Assembly (NCBI GenBank): GCA_030762175.1
Contig: CM060834.1
Span: forward strand, 64,213,501-64,277,500
Length of the DNA: 64,000 nucleotides
Origin: Metallyticus violacea
Taxonomy: Eukaryota; Arthropoda; Insecta; Mantodea; Metallyticidae
Reading direction: 5' to 3'
In this document: positions 10,981-25,300 of the stretch, piece by piece
Position numbering within the stretch: position 1 is the first letter of the stretch
How the letters are laid out: each line of letters opens with the position of its first letter
Notes under the pieces: generated by a model
Seen by the model: the letters and a program-made list of their open reading frames with translations, nothing else
What the model was told of the DNA's origin: nothing
Database searches by the model: none
Position numbers and translations under genes: made by a program

Positions 10981-13900
10981 TTGATAGCCTCAGACAAGCA
11001 TATTATGCGCAAAGAATCTCGAAAAGAAAAAAATTTTTTTTCGAAGTTTGGAAACTTCCTTAGAATCACTTTTTATCCATTCTTATTTGAGATAACTTGT
11101 TCTCTTTCATTATACAAGTTTGATAGTCTTAGACAAGCATATTATGCGCAAAGAATCTCGAAAAGAAAAAAATTTTTTTTCGAAGTTTGGAAACTTCGTT
11201 AGAATCACTTTTTTTCCGTTCTTATTTAAGAAAACTTGTTCTCTTTCATTATACTAGTTTGATAGCCTGAGACAAGCATATTATGCGCAAAGAATCTCGA
11301 AAAGGAAAAAATTTTTTTTCGAAGTTTGGAAACTTCGTTAGAATCACTTTTTTTCCGTTCTTATTTGAGATAACTGGTTCTCTTCCATTATACTAGTTTG
11401 ATAGCCTCAGACAAGCATATTATGCCCAAAGAATCTCCAAAAGAAAAAAATTTTTTTTCGAAGTTTGGAAACTTCCTTAGAATCACTTTTTTTCCATTCT
11501 TATTTGAGATAACTTGTTCTCTTTCATTATACTTGTTTGATAGCCTTAGACAAGCATATTATGCGCGAAGAATCTCGAAAAGAAAAAAAATTTTTTTCGA
11601 AGTTTGGAAACTTCGTTAGAATCACTTTTTTTCCGTTCTTATTTAAGATTACTGGTTCTCTTTCATTATACTAGTTTGATAGCCTCAGAAAAGCATATTA
11701 TGCGCAAAGAATCTCTAAAAGAAAAAATTTTTTTTTCGAAGTTTGGAAACTTCGTTAGAATCACTTTTTTTCCGTTCTTATTTGAGATAACTGGTTCTCT
11801 TTCATTATACTAGTTTGATAGCCTCAGACAAGCATATTATGCGCAAAGAATGTCGAAAAGAAAAAAATTTTATTTCGAAGTTTGGAAACTTCGTTACAAT
11901 CACTTTTTTTCCGTTCTTATTTGAGATAACTGGTTCTCTTTCATTATACTAGTTTGATAGCCTCAGAGAAGCATATTATGCGCAAAGAATCTCTAAAAGA
12001 AAAAATTTTTTTTTCGAAGTTTGGAAACTTCGTTAGAATCACTTTTTTTCCGTTCTTATTTGAGATAACTGGTTCTCCTTCATTATACTAGTTTGATAGC
12101 CTCAGAAAAGCATAGGTATGCGCAAAGAATCTCGAAAAGAAAAAAATTTTTTTTCGAAATTTGGAAACTTCGTTAGAATCACTTTTTTTCCGTTCTTATT
12201 TGAGATAACTGGTTCTCTTTCATTATACTAGTTTGATAGCCTCAGACAAGCATATTATGCGCAAAGAATCTCGAAAAGAAAAAAATTTTTTTTCGAAGTT
12301 TGGAAACTTCGTTAGAATCACTTTTTTTCCGTTCTTATTTAAGATAACTTGTTCTCTTTCATTATACTAGTTTGATAGCCTTAGACAAGCATATTATGCG
12401 CAAAGAATCTCGAAAAGAAAAAAAATTTTTTTCAAAGTTTGGAAACTTCGTTAGGATCACTTTTTTTCCGTTCTTATTTGAGATAACTGGTTCTCTTTCA
12501 TTATACTAGTTTGATAGCCTCAGACAAGCATATTATGCGCAAAGAATATCAAAAAGAAAAAAATTTTTTTTCGAAGTTTGGAAACTTCCTTAGAATCACT
12601 TTTTTTCCATTCTTATTTGAGATAACTGGTTCTCTTTCATTATACTTGTTTGATAGCCTTAGACAAGCATATTATGCGCAAAGAATCACGAAAAGAAAAA
12701 AATTTTTTTTCGAAGTTTGGAAACTTCGTTAGAATCACTTTTTTTCCGTTCTTATTTAAGATTACTGGTTCTCTTTCATTATACTAGTTTGATATCCTCA
12801 GACAAGCATATTATGCGCAAAGAATCTCGAAAAGAAAAAAATTTTTTTTCGAAGTTTGGAAACTTCGTTAGAATCACTTTTTTTCCGTTCTTATTTGAGA
12901 TAACTTGTTCTCTTTCATTATACTAGTTTGATAGCCTTAGACAAGCATATTATGCGTAAAGAATCTCGAAAAGAAAAAAAATTTTTTTCGAAGTTTGGAA
13001 ACTTCCTTAGAATCACTTTTTTTCCATTCTTATTTGAGATAACTTGTTCTCTTTCATTATACTTGTTTGATAGCCTTAGACAAGCATATTATGCGCAAAG
13101 AATCTCGAAAAGAAAAAAATTTTTTTTCGAAGTTTGGAAACTTCCTTAGAATCACTTTTTTTCCATTCTTATTTGAGATAACTTGTTCTCTTTCATTATA
13201 CTAGTTTGATAGCCTCAGACAATCATATTATGCGCAAAGAATCTCGAAAAGAAAAAAATTTTATTTCGAAGTTTGGAAACTTCGTTAGAATCACTTTTTT
13301 TCCGTTCTTATTTAAGATAACTTGTTCTCTTTCATTATACTAGTTTGATAGCCTTAGACAATCATATTATGCGCAAAGAATCTCGAAAAGAAAAAAATTT
13401 TTTTTCGAAGTTTGGAAACTTCGTTAGAATCACTTTTTTTCCGTTCTTATTTAAGATAACTTGTTCTCTTTCATTATACTAGTTTGATAGCCTTAGACAA
13501 GCATATTATGCGCAAAGAATCTCGAAAAGAAAAAAATTTTTTTTCGAAGTTTGGAAACTTCGTTAGAATCACTTTTTTTCCGTTCTTATTTGAGATAACT
13601 TGTTCTCTTTCATTATACTATTTTGATAGCCTTAGACAAGCATATTATGCGCAAAGAATCTCGAAAAGAAAAAAATTTTTTTTCGAAGTTTGGAAACTTC
13701 GTTGGAATCACATTTTTTCCGTTCTTATTTAAGATTAATGGTTCTCTTTCATTATACTAGTTTGATAGCCTCAGACAAGCATATTATGCGCAAAGAATGT
13801 CGAAAAGAAAAAAATTTTATTTCGAAGTTTGGAAACTTCGTTAGAATCACTTTTTTTCCGTTCTTATTTGAGATAACTGGTTCTCTTTCATTATACTACT

Positions 13901-15561
13901 TTGATAGCCTCAGAAAAGCATATTATGCGCAAAGAATCTCGAAAAGAAAAATATTTTTTTTCGAAGTTTGGAAACTTCGTTAGAATCACTTTTTTTCCGT
14001 TCTTATTTAAGATTACTGGTTCTCTTTCATTATACTAGTTTGATAGCCTCAGACAAGCATATTTAGCGCAAAGAATCTCGAAAAGAAAAAATTTTTTTTT
14101 CGAAAATTGGAAACTTCGTTAGAATCACTTTTTTTCCGTTCTTATTTGAGATAACTTGTTCTCTTTCATTATACTAGTTTGATAGCCTGAGACAAGCATA
14201 TTATGCGCAAAGAATCTCGAAAAGAAAAAAATTTTTTTTCGAAGTTTGGAAACTTCGTTAGAATCACTTTTTTTCCGTTCTTATTTGAGATAACTTGTTC
14301 TCTTTCATTATACTAGTTTGATAGCCTTAGACAAGCATATTATGCGCAAAGAATCTCGAAAAGAAAAAAAATTTTTTTCGAAGTTTGGAAACTTCGTTGG
14401 AATCACTTTTTTTCCGTTCTTATTTAAGATTACTGGTTCTCTTTCATTATACTAGTTTTATTGCCTCAGACAAGCATATTATGCGCAAAGAATGTCGAAA
14501 AGAAAAAAATTTTATTTCGAAGTTTGGAAACTTCGTTAGAATCACTTTTTTTCCGTTCTTATTTGAGATAACTGGTTCTCTTTCATTATACTAGTTTGAT
14601 AGCCTCAGAGAAGCATATTATGCGCAAAGAATCTCTAAAAGAAAAAATTTTTTTTTCGAAGTTTGGAAACTTCGTTCGAATCACTTTTTTTCCGTTCTTA
14701 TTTGAGATAACTGGTTCTCCTTCATTATACTAGTTTGATAGCCTCAGAAAAGCATAGGTATGCGCAAAGAATCTCGAAAAGAAAAAAATTTTTTTTCGAA
14801 ATTTGGAAACTTCGTTAGAATCACTTTTTTTCCGTTCTTATTTGAGATAACTGGTTCTCTTTCATTATACTAGTTTGATAGCCTCAGACAAGCATATTAT
14901 GCGCAAAGAATCTCGAAAAGAAAAAAAATTTTTTTCGAAGTTTGGAAACTTCCTTAGAATCACTTTTTATCCATTCTTATTTGAGATAACTTGTTCTCTT
15001 TCATTATACAAGTTTGATAGTCTTAGACAAGCATATTATGCGCAAAGAATCTCGAAAAGAAAAAAAATTTTTTTCGAAGTTTGGAAACTTCGTTAGAATC
15101 ACTTTTTTTCCGTTCTTATTTGAGATAACTGGTTCTCTTCCATTATACTAGTTTGATAGCCTCAGACAAGCATATTATGCCCAAAGAATCTCCAAAAGAA
15201 AAAAATTTTTTTTCGAAGTTTGGAAACTTCCTTAGAATCACTTTTTTTCCATTCTTATTTGAGATAACTTGTTCTCTTTCATTATACTTGTTTGATAGCC
15301 TTAGACAAGCATATTATGCGCGAAGAATCTCGAAAAGAAAAAAATTTTTTTTCGAAGTTTGGAAACTTCGTTAGAATCACTTTTTTTCCGTTCTTATTTA
15401 AGATTACTGGTTCTCTTTCATTATACTAGTTTGATAGCCTCAGAAAAGCATATTATGCGCAAAGAATCTCTAAAAGAAAAAATTTTTTTTTCGAAGTTTG
15501 GAAACTTCGTTAGAATCACTTTTTTTCCGTTCTTATTTGAGATAACTGGTTCTCTTTCATT
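10981..15561 (+). repeat. HOR unit related to the preceding one, with whole-monomer gains and losses
   Basis: Markers match upstream units at offsets that step by about one monomer: 4,032 bp (8,479 to 12,511), 3,894 bp (9,796 to 13,690 and 10,981 to 14,875) and 3,755 bp (11,604 to 15,359). The steps of 138 and 139 bp mean single monomers were lost in register between otherwise colinear segments. The unit ends at the next 10-bp junction deletion, in the 129-bp monomer 15,433-15,561. Confidence 0.8.
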
Positions 15562-18500
15562 GATAGTCTCAGACAAGCATATTATGCGCAAAGAATCTCG
15601 AAAAGAAAAAAATTTTTTTTCGAAGTTTGGAAACTTCGTTAGAATCACTTTTTTTCCGTTCTTATTTAAGATAACTTGTTCTCTTTCATTATACTAGTTT
15701 GATAGCCTTAGACAAGCATATTATGCGCAAAGAATCTCGAAAAGAAAAAAATTTTTTTTCGAAGTTTGGAAACTCTGTTAGAATCACTTTTTTTCCGTTC
15801 TTATTTGAGATAACTGGTTCTCTTTCATTATACTAGTTTGATAGCCTCAGACAAGCATATTATGCGCAAAGAATCTCGAAAAGAAAAAAATTTTTTTTCG
15901 AAGTTTGGAAACTTCCTTAGAATCACTTTTTTTCCATTCTTATTTGAGATAACTTGTTCTCTTTCATTATACTTGTTTGATAACCTTAGACAAGCATATT
16001 ATGCGCAAAGAATCTCGAAAAGAAAAAATTTTTTTTTCTAAGTTTGGAAACTTCGTTAGAATCACTTTTTTTCCGTTCTTATTTAAGATTACTGGTTCTC
16101 CTTCATTATACTAGTTTGATAGCCTCAGAAAAGCATAGGTATGCGCAAAGAATCTCGAAAAGAAAAAAAATTTTTTTCGAAGTTTGGAAACTTCGTTAGA
16201 ATCACTTTTTTTCCGTTCTTATTTAAGATAACTTGTTCTCTTTCATTATACTAGTTTGATAGCCTTAGACAAGCATATTATGCGCAAAGAATCTCGAAAA
16301 GAAAAAAATTTTTTTTCGAAGTTTGGAAACTTCGTTAGAATCACTTTTTTTCCGTTCTTATTTGAGATAACTTGTTCTCTTTCATTATACTAGTTTGATA
16401 GACTTAGACAAGCATATTATGCGTAAAGAATCTCGTAAAGAAAAAAAATTTTTTTCGAAGTTTGGAAACTTCCTTAGAATCACTTTTTTTCCATTCTTAT
16501 TTGAGATAACTTGTTCTCTTTCATTATACTTGTTTGATAGCCTTAGACAAGCATATTATGCGCAAAGAATCTCGAAAAGAAAAAAATTTTTTTTCGAAGT
16601 TTGGAAACTTCCTGAGAATCACTTTTTTTCCATTCTTATTTGAGATAACTTGTTCTCTTTCATTATACTAGTTTGATAGCCTCAGACAATCATATTATGC
16701 GCAAAGAATCTCGAAAAGAAAAAACTTTTTTTTCGAAGTTTGGAAACTTCGTTAGAATCACTTTTTTTCCGTTCTTATTTAAGATAACTTGTTCTCTTTC
16801 ATTATACTAGTTTGATAGCCTTAGACAAGCATATTATGCGCAAAGAATCTCGAAAAGAAAAAAATTTTTTTTCGAAGTTTGGAAACTTCCTTAGAATCAC
16901 TTTTTTTCCATTCTTATTTGAGATAACTTGTTCTCTTTCATTATACTAGTTTGATAGCCTTAGAATATCATATTATGCGCAAAGAATCTCGAAAAGAAAA
17001 AAATTTTTTTTCGAAGTTTGGAAACTTCGTTAGAATCACTTTTTTTCCGTTCTTATTTAAGATAACTTGTTCTCTTTCATTATACTAGTTTGATAGCCTT
17101 AGACAAGCATATTATGCGCAAAGAATCTCGAAAAGAAAAAAATTTTTTTTCGAAGTTTGGAAACTTCGTTAGAATCACTTTTTTTCTGTTCTTATTTGAG
17201 ATAACTTGTTCTCTTTCATTATACTATTTTGATAGCCTTAGACAAGCATATTATGCGCAAAGAATCTCGAAAAGAAAAAAATTTTTTTTCGAAGTTTGGA
17301 AACTTCGTTGGAATCACATTTTTTCCGTTCTTATTTAAGATTAATGGTTCTCTTTCATTATACTAGTTTGATAGCCTCAGACAAGCATATTATGCGCAAA
17401 GAATGTCGAAAAGAAAAAAATTTTATTTCGAAGTTTGGAAACTTCGTTAGAATCACTTTTTTTCCGTTCTTATTTGAGATAACTGGTTCTCTTTCATTAT
17501 ACTACTTTGATAGCCTCAGAATAGCATATTATGCGCAAAGAATATCGAAAAGAAAAATATTTTTTTTCGAAGTTTGGAAACTTCGTTAGAATCACTTTTT
17601 TTCCGTTCTTATTTAAGATTACTGGTTCTCTTTCATTATACTAGTTTGATAGCCTCAGACAAGCATATTTAGCGCAAAGAATCTCGAAAAGAAAAAAATT
17701 TTTTTTCGAAAATTGGAAACTTCGTTAGAATCACTTTTTTTCCGTTCTTATTTGAGATAACTTGTTCTCTTTCATTATACTAGTTTGATAGCCTGAGACA
17801 AGCATATTATGCGCAAAGAATCTCGAAAAGAAAAAAATTTTTTTTCGAAGTTTGGAAACTTCGTTAGAATCACTTTTTTTCCGTTCTTATTTAAGATTAC
17901 TGGTTCTCTTTCATTATACTAGTTTGATAGCCTCAGACAAGCATATTATGCGCAAAGAATGTCGAAAAGAAAAAAATTTTATTTCGAAGTTTGGAAACTT
18001 CGTTAGAATCACTTTTTTTCCGTTCTTATTTGAGATAACTGGTTGTCTTTCATTATACTAGTTTGATAGCCTCAGAGAAGCATATTATGCGCAAAGAATC
18101 TCTAAAAGAAAATATTTTTTTTTCGAAGTTTGGAAACTTCGTTAGAATCACTTTTTTTCCGTTCTTATTTGAGATAACTGGTTCTCCTTCATTATACTAG
18201 TTTGATAGCCTCAGAAAAGCATAGGTATGCGCAAAGAATCTCGAAAAGAAAAAAATTTTTTTTCGAAATTTGGAAACTTCGTTAGAATCACTTTTTTTCC
18301 GTTCTTATTTGAGATAACTGGTTCTCTTTCATTATACTAGTTTGATAGCCTCAGACAAGCATATTATGCGCAAAGAATCTCGAAAAGAAAAAAAATTTTT
18401 TTCGAAGTTTGGAAACTTCCTTAGAATCACTTTTTATCCATTCTTATTTGAGATAACTTGTTCTCTTTCATTATACAAGTTTGATAGTCTTAGACAAGCA

Positions 18501-19167
18501 TATTATGCGCAAAGAATCTCGAAAAGAAAAAAATTTTTTTTCGAAGTTTGGAAACTTCGTTAGAATCACTTTTTTTCCGTTCTTATTTAAGATAACTTGT
18601 TCTCTTTCATTATACTAGTTTGATAGCCTGAGACAAGCATATTATGCGCAAAGAATCTCGAAAAGAAAAAAATTTTTTTTCGAAGTTTGGAAACTTCGTT
18701 AGAATCACTTTTTTTCCGTTCTTATTTGAGATAACTGGTTCTCTTCCATTATACTAGTTTGATAGCCTCAGACAAGCATATTATGCCCAAAGAATCTCCA
18801 AAAGAAAAAAATTTTTTTTCGAAGTTTAGAAACTTCCTTAGAATCACTTTTTTTCCATTCTTATTTGAGATAACTTGTTCTCTTTCATTATACTTGTTTG
18901 ATAGCCTTAGACAAGCATATTATGCGCGAAGAATTTCGAAAAGAAAAAAATTTTTTTTCGAAGTTTGGAAACTTCGTTAGAATCACTTTTTTTCCGTTCT
19001 TATTTAAGATTACTGGTTCTCTTTCATTATACTAGTTTGATAGCCTCAGAAAAGCATATTATGCGCAAAGAATCTCTAAAAGAAAAAATTTTTTTTTCGA
19101 AGTTTGGAAACTTCGTTAGAATCACTTTTTTTCCGTTCTTATTTGAGATAACTGGTTCTCTTTCATT
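15562..19167 (+). repeat. HOR unit of 3,606 bp bounded by two junction deletions
   Basis: The TTTCATTGATAG junctions at 15,562 and 19,168 are 3,606 bp apart. Internal markers repeat the previous unit at 3,606 bp (13,690 to 17,296; 15,153 to 18,759) or at 3,467 bp (14,385 to the monomer ending 18,061), a one-monomer difference. The first junction carries GATAGTCTC, the second GATAGCCTC. The junction monomers here follow an AATCTCT monomer, unlike most core junctions, which follow a GGTATG plus AATTTCG monomer. Confidence 0.82.
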
Positions 19168-22100
19168 GATAGCCTCAGACAAGCATATTATGCGCAAAGA
19201 ATCTCGAAAAGAAAAAAATTTTTTTTCGAAGTTTGGAAACTTCGTTAGAATCACTTTTTTTCCGTTCTTATTTAAGATAACTTGTTCTCTTTCATTATAC
19301 TAGTTTGATAGCCTTAGACAAGCATATTATGCGCAAAGAATCTCGAAAAGAAAAAAATTTTTTTTCGAAGTTTGGAAACTCTGTTAGAATCACTTTTTTT
19401 CCGTTCTTATTTGAGATAACTGGTTCTCTTTCATTATACTAGTTTGATAGCCTCAGACAAGCATATTATGCGCAAAGAATCTCGAAAAGAAAAACATTTT
19501 TTTTCGAAGTTTGGAAACTTCCTTAGAATCACTTTTTTTCCATTCTTATTTGAGATAACTTGTTCTCTTTCATTATACTTGTTTGATAACCTTAGACAAG
19601 CATATTATGCGCAAAGAATCTCGAAAAGAAAAAAATTTTTTTTCTAAGTTTGGAAACTTCGTTAGAATCACTTTTTTTCCGTTCTTATTTAAGATTACTG
19701 GTTCTCCTTCATTATACTAGTTTGATAGCCTCAGAAAAGCATAGGTATGCGCAAAGAATCTCATTAAAGAAAAAAAATTTTTTTCGAAGTTTGGAAACTT
19801 CGTTAGAATCACTTTTTTTCCGTTCTTATTTAAGATAACTTGTTCTCTTTCATTATACTAGTTTGATAGCCTTAGACAAGCATATTATGCGCAAAGAATC
19901 CCGAAAAGAAAAAAATTTTTTTTCGAAGTTTGGAAACTTCCTTAGAATCACTTTTTTTCCATTCTTATTTGAGATAACTTGTTCTCTTTCATTATACTAG
20001 TTTGATAGCCTTAGACAATCATATTATGCGCAAAGAATCTCGAAAAGAAAAAAATTTTTTTTCGAAGTTTGGAAACTTCGTTAGAATCACTTTTTTTCCG
20101 TTCTTATTTAAGATAACTTGTTCTCTTTCATTATACTAGTTTGATAGCCTTAGACAAGCATATTATGCGCAAAGAATCTCGAAAAGAAAAAAATTTTTTT
20201 TCGAAGTTTGGAAACTTCCTTAGAATCACTTTTTTTCCGTTCTTATTTGAGATAACTTGTTCTCTTTCATTATACTAGTTTGATAGCCTTAGACAAGCAT
20301 ATTATGCGCAAAGAATGTCGAAAAGAAAAAAATTTTATTTCGAAGTTTGGAAACTTCGTTGGCATCACATTTTTTCCGTTCTTATTTGAGATAACTGGTT
20401 CTCTTTCATTATACTACTTTGATAGCCTCAGAAAAGCATATTATGCGCAAAGAATCTCGAAAAGAAAAATATTTTTTTTCGAAGTTTGGAAACTTCGTTA
20501 GAATCACTTTTTTTCCGTTCTTATTTAAGATTACTGGTTCTCTTTCATTATACTAGTTTGATAGCCTCAGACAAGCATATTTAGCGCAAAGAATCTCGAA
20601 AAGAAAAAAATTTTTTTTCGAAAATTGGAAACTTCGTTAGAATCACTTTTTTTCCGTTCTTATTTGAGATAACTTGTTCTCTTTCATTATACTAGTTTGA
20701 TAGCCTGAGACAAGCATATTATGCGCAAAGAATCTCGAAAAGAAAAAAATTTTTTTTCGAAGTTTGGAAACTTCGTTAGAATCACTTTTTTTCCGTTCTT
20801 ATTTGAGATAACTTGTTCTCTTTCATTATACTAGTTTGATAGCCTTAGACAAGCATATTATGCGCAAAGAATCTCGAAAAGAAAAAAAATTTTTTTCGAA
20901 GTTTGGAAACTTCGTTGGAATCACTTTTTTTCCGTTCTTATTTAAGATTACTGGTTCTCTGTCATTATACTAGTTTGATAGCCTCAGACAAGCATATTAT
21001 GCGCAAAGAATGTCGAAAAGAAAAAAATTTTATTTCGAAGTTTGGAAACTTCGTTAAAATCACTTTTTTTCCGTTCTTATTTGAGATAACTGGTTCTCTT
21101 TCATTATACTAGTTTGAGAGCCTCAGAGAAGCATATTATGCGCAAAGAATCTCTAAAAGAAAAAATTTTTTTTTCGAAGTTTGGAAACTTCGTTAGAATC
21201 ACTTTTTTTCCGTTCTTATTTGAGATAACTGGTTCTCCTTCATTATACTAGTTTGATAGCCTCAGAAAAGCATAGGTATGCGCAAAGAATCTCGAAAAGA
21301 AAAAAATTTTTTTTCGAAGTTTGGAAACTTCGTTAGAATCACTTTTTTTCCGTTCTTATTTTAGATAACTGGTTCTCTTTCATTATACTAGTTTGATAGC
21401 CTCAGACAAGCATATTATGCGCAAAGAATCTCGAAAAGAAAAAAAATTTTTTTCGAAGTTTGGAAACTTCCTTAGAATCACTTTTTATCCATTCTTATTT
21501 GAGATAACTTGTTCTCTTTCATTATACAAGTTTGATAGTCTTAGACAAGCATATTATGCGCAAAGAATCTCGAAAAGAAAAAAATTTTTTTTCGAAGTTT
21601 GGAAACTTCGTTAGAATCACTTTTTTCCGTTCTTATTTAAGATAACTTGTTCTCTTTCATTATACTAGTTTGATAGCCTGAGACAAGCATATTATGCGCA
21701 AAGAATCTCGAAAAGAAAAAAATTTTTTTTCGAAGTTTGGAAACTTCGTTAGAATCACTTTTTTTCCGTTCTTATTTGAGATAACTGGTTCTCTTCCATT
21801 ATACTAGTTTAATAGCCTCAGACAAGCATATTATGCCCAAAGAATCTCCAAAAGAAAAAAATTTTTTTTCGAAGTTTGGAAACTTCCTTAGAATCACTTT
21901 TTTTCCATTCTTATTTGAGATAACTTGTTCTCTTTCATTATACTTGTTTGATAGCCTTAGACAAGCATATTATGCGCAAAGAATCTCGAAAAGAAAAAAA
22001 TTTTTTTTCGAAGTTTGGAAACTTCGTTAGAATCACTTTTTTTCCGTTCTTATTTAAGATTACTGGTTCTCTTTCATTATACTAGTTTCATAGCCTCAGA

Positions 22101-22227
22101 AAAGCATATTATGCGCAAAGAATCTCTAAAAGAAAAAATTTTTTTTTCGAAGTTTGGAAACTTCGTTAGAATCACTTTTTTTCCGTTCTTATTTGAGATA
22201 ACTGGTTCTCTTTCATTATACTAGTTT

Positions 22228-22356
22228 GATAGCCTCAGAAAGCATAGGTATGCGCAAAGAATTTCGAAAAGAAAAAAATTTTTTTTCGAAGTTTGGAAAC
22301 TTCGTTAGAATCACTTTTTTTCCGTTCTTATTTGAGATAACTGGTTCTCTTTCATT
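22228..22356 (+). repeat. 129-bp junction-deletion monomer, derived core form
   Basis: It carries CAGAAAGCATAGGTATG (one A lost), AATTTCG and the loss of ATACTAGTTT. The next monomer (22,357-22,492, 136 bp) has CATATGCGC, 3 bp short. The same linked set recurs with junctions at 35,566, 40,688, 44,562, 49,571 and 52,334, so it is a reliable tag for one HOR lineage. Removing ATACTAGTTT also removes the in-frame TAG stop, which is why some of the longest open frames of the window lie across these junctions. Confidence 0.9.
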
Positions 22357-25300
22357 GATAGCCTCAGACAAGCATATGCGCAAAGAATCTCGAAAAGAAA
22401 AAAATTTTTTTTCGAAGTTTGGAAACTTCGTTAGAATCACTTTTTTTCCGTTCTTATTTAAGATAACTTGTTCTCTTTCATTATACTAGTTTGATAGCCT
22501 TAGACAAGCATATTATGCGCAAAGAATCTCGAAAAGAAAAAAATTTTTTTTCGAAGTTTGGAAACTTCGTTAGAATCACTTTTTTTCCGTTCTTATTTGA
22601 GATAACTGGTTCTCTTTCATTATACTAGTTTGATAGCCTCAGACAAGCATATTATGCGCAAAGAATCTCGAAAAGAAAAAAATTTTTTTTCGAAGTTTGG
22701 AAACTTCCTTAGAATCACTTTTTCTCCATTCTTATTTGAGATAACTTGTTCTCTTTCATTATACTTGTTTGATAGCCTTAGACAAGCATATTATGCGCAA
22801 AGAATCTCGAAAAGAAAAAAATTTTTTTTCGAAGTTTGGAAACTTCGTTAGAATCACTTTTTTTGCGTTCTTATTTAAGATTACTGGTTCTCCTTCATTA
22901 TACTAGTTTGATAGCCTCAGAAAAGCATAGGTATGCGCAAAGAATCTCGAAAAGAAAAAAAATTTTTTTCGAAGTTTGGAAACTTCGTTAGAAATACTTT
23001 TTTTACGTTCTTATTTGAGATAACTGGTTCTCTTTCATTATACTAGTTTGATAGCCTCAGACAAGCATATTATGCGCAAAGAATCTCGAAAAGAAAAAAT
23101 TTTTTTTTCGAAGTTTGGAAACTTCCTTAGAATCACTTTTTTTCCATTCTTATTTAAGATTACTGGTTCTCTGTCATTATACTAGTATGATAGCCTCAGA
23201 CAAGCATATTATGCGCAAAGAATTTCGAAAAGAAAAAAATTTTTTTTCGAAGTTTGGAAACTTCGTTAGAATCACTTTTTTTCCTTTCTTATTTGAGATA
23301 ACTTGTTCTCTTTCATTATACTAGTTTGATAGCCTCAGACAAGCATATTATGCGCAAAGAATGTCGAAAAGAAAAAAATTTTATTTCGAAGTTTGGAAAC
23401 TTCGTTAGAATCACTTTTTTTCCGTTCTTATTTGAGATAACTGGTTCTCTTTCATTATACTACTTTGATAGCCTCAGAAAAGCATATTATGCGCAAAGAA
23501 TCTCGAAAAGAAAAATATTTTTTTTCGAAGTTTGGAAACTTCGTTAGAATCACTTTTTTTCCGTTCTTATTTAAGATTACTGGTTCTCTTTCATTATACT
23601 AGTTTGATAGCCTCAGACAAGCATATTTAGCGCAAAGAATCTCGAAAAGAAAAAAATTTTTTTTCGAAGTTTGGAAACTTCGTTAGAATCACTTTTTTTC
23701 CGTTCTTATTTGAGATAACTTGTTCTCTTTCATTATACTAGTTTGATAGCCTTAGACAAGCATATTATGCGCAAAGAATCTCGAAAAGAAAAAAATTTTT
23801 TTTCGAAGTTTGGAAACTTCGTTGGAATCACATTTTTTCCGTTCTTATTTAAGATTAATGGTTCTCTTTCATTATACTAGTTTGATAGCCTCAGACAAGC
23901 ATATTATGCGCAAAGAATGTCGAAAAGAAAAAAATTTTATTTCGAAGTTTGGAAACTTCGTTAGAATCACTTTTTTTCCGTTCTTATTTGAGATAACTGG
24001 TTCTCTTTCATTATACTACTTTGATAGCCTCAGAAAAGCATATTATGCGCAAAGAATCTCGAAAAGAAAAATATTTTTTTTCGAAGTTTGGAAACTTCGT
24101 TAGAATCACTTTTTTTCCGTTCTTATTTAAGATTACTGGTTCTCTTTCATTATACTAGTTTGATAGCCTCAGACAAGCATATTTAGCGCGAAGAATCTCG
24201 AAAAGAAAAAAATTTTTTTTCGAAAATTGGAAACTTCGTTAGAATCACTTTTTTTCCGTTCTTATTTGAGATAACTTGTTCTCTTTCATTATACTAGTTT
24301 GATAGCCTGAGACAAGCATATTATGCGCAAAGAATCTCGAAAAGAAAAAAATTTTTTTTCGAAGTTTGGAAACTTCGTTAGAATCACTTTTTTTCCGTTC
24401 TTATTTGAGATAACTTGTTCTCTTTCATTATACTAGTTTGATAGCCTTAGACAAGCATATTATGCGCAAAGAATCTCGAAAAGAAAAAAATTTTTTTTCG
24501 AAGTTTGGAAACTTCGTTGGAATCACTTTTTTTCCGTTCTTATTTGAGATAACTGGTTCTCTTTCATTATACTAGTTTGAGAGCCTCAGAAAAGCACATT
24601 ATGCGCAAAGAATCTCGAAAAGAAAAAAATTTTTTTTCGAAAATTGGAAAGCTCGTTAGAATCACTTTTTTTCCGTTCGTATTTGAGATAACTGGTTCTC
24701 TTTCATTATACTGGTTTGAGAGCCTCAGAAAAGCATATTATGCGCAAAGAATCTCGAAAAGAAAAAAAATTTTTTTCGAAGATTGGAAAGCTCGCACTTT
24801 TTTTCCGTTCTTATTTGAGATAACTGGTTCTCTTTCATTATACTAGTTTGATAGCCTCAGACAAGCATATTATGCGCAAAGAATCTCGAAAAGAAAAAAA
24901 ATTTTTTTCGAAGTTTGGAAACTTTCTTAGAATCACTTTTTATCCATTCTTATTTGAGATAACTTGTTCTCTTTCATTATACTAGTTTGATAGTCTTAGA
25001 CAAGCATATTATGCGCAAAGAATCTCGAAAAGAAAAAAATTTTTTTTCGAAGTTTGGAAACTTCCTTAGAATCACTTTTTTTCCGTTCTTATTTGAGATA
25101 ACTGGTTCTCTTTCATTATACTTGTTTGATAACCTCAGACAAGCATATTATGTGCAAAGAATGTCGAAAAGAAAAAAATTTTATTTCGAAGTTTGGAAAC
25201 TTCGTTAGAATCACTTTTTTTCCGTTCTTATTTGAGATAACTTGTTCTCTTTCATTATACTAGTTTGATAGCCTATGACAAGCATATTATGCGCAAAGAA

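Noticed and set aside
15359..15697. Longest open reading frames (up to 112 codons, forward; 91 or fewer elsewhere) as genes
   Set aside because: They are satellite translated across one to three monomers. The period is 3n+1, so frames rotate and stops recur. The longest ones lie where the 10-bp loss removes the TAG in ACTAGT, or where GTTGG removes the TAG in GTTAG. The same peptide recurs dozens of times with silent and non-silent changes alike, and nothing resembles a protein family.
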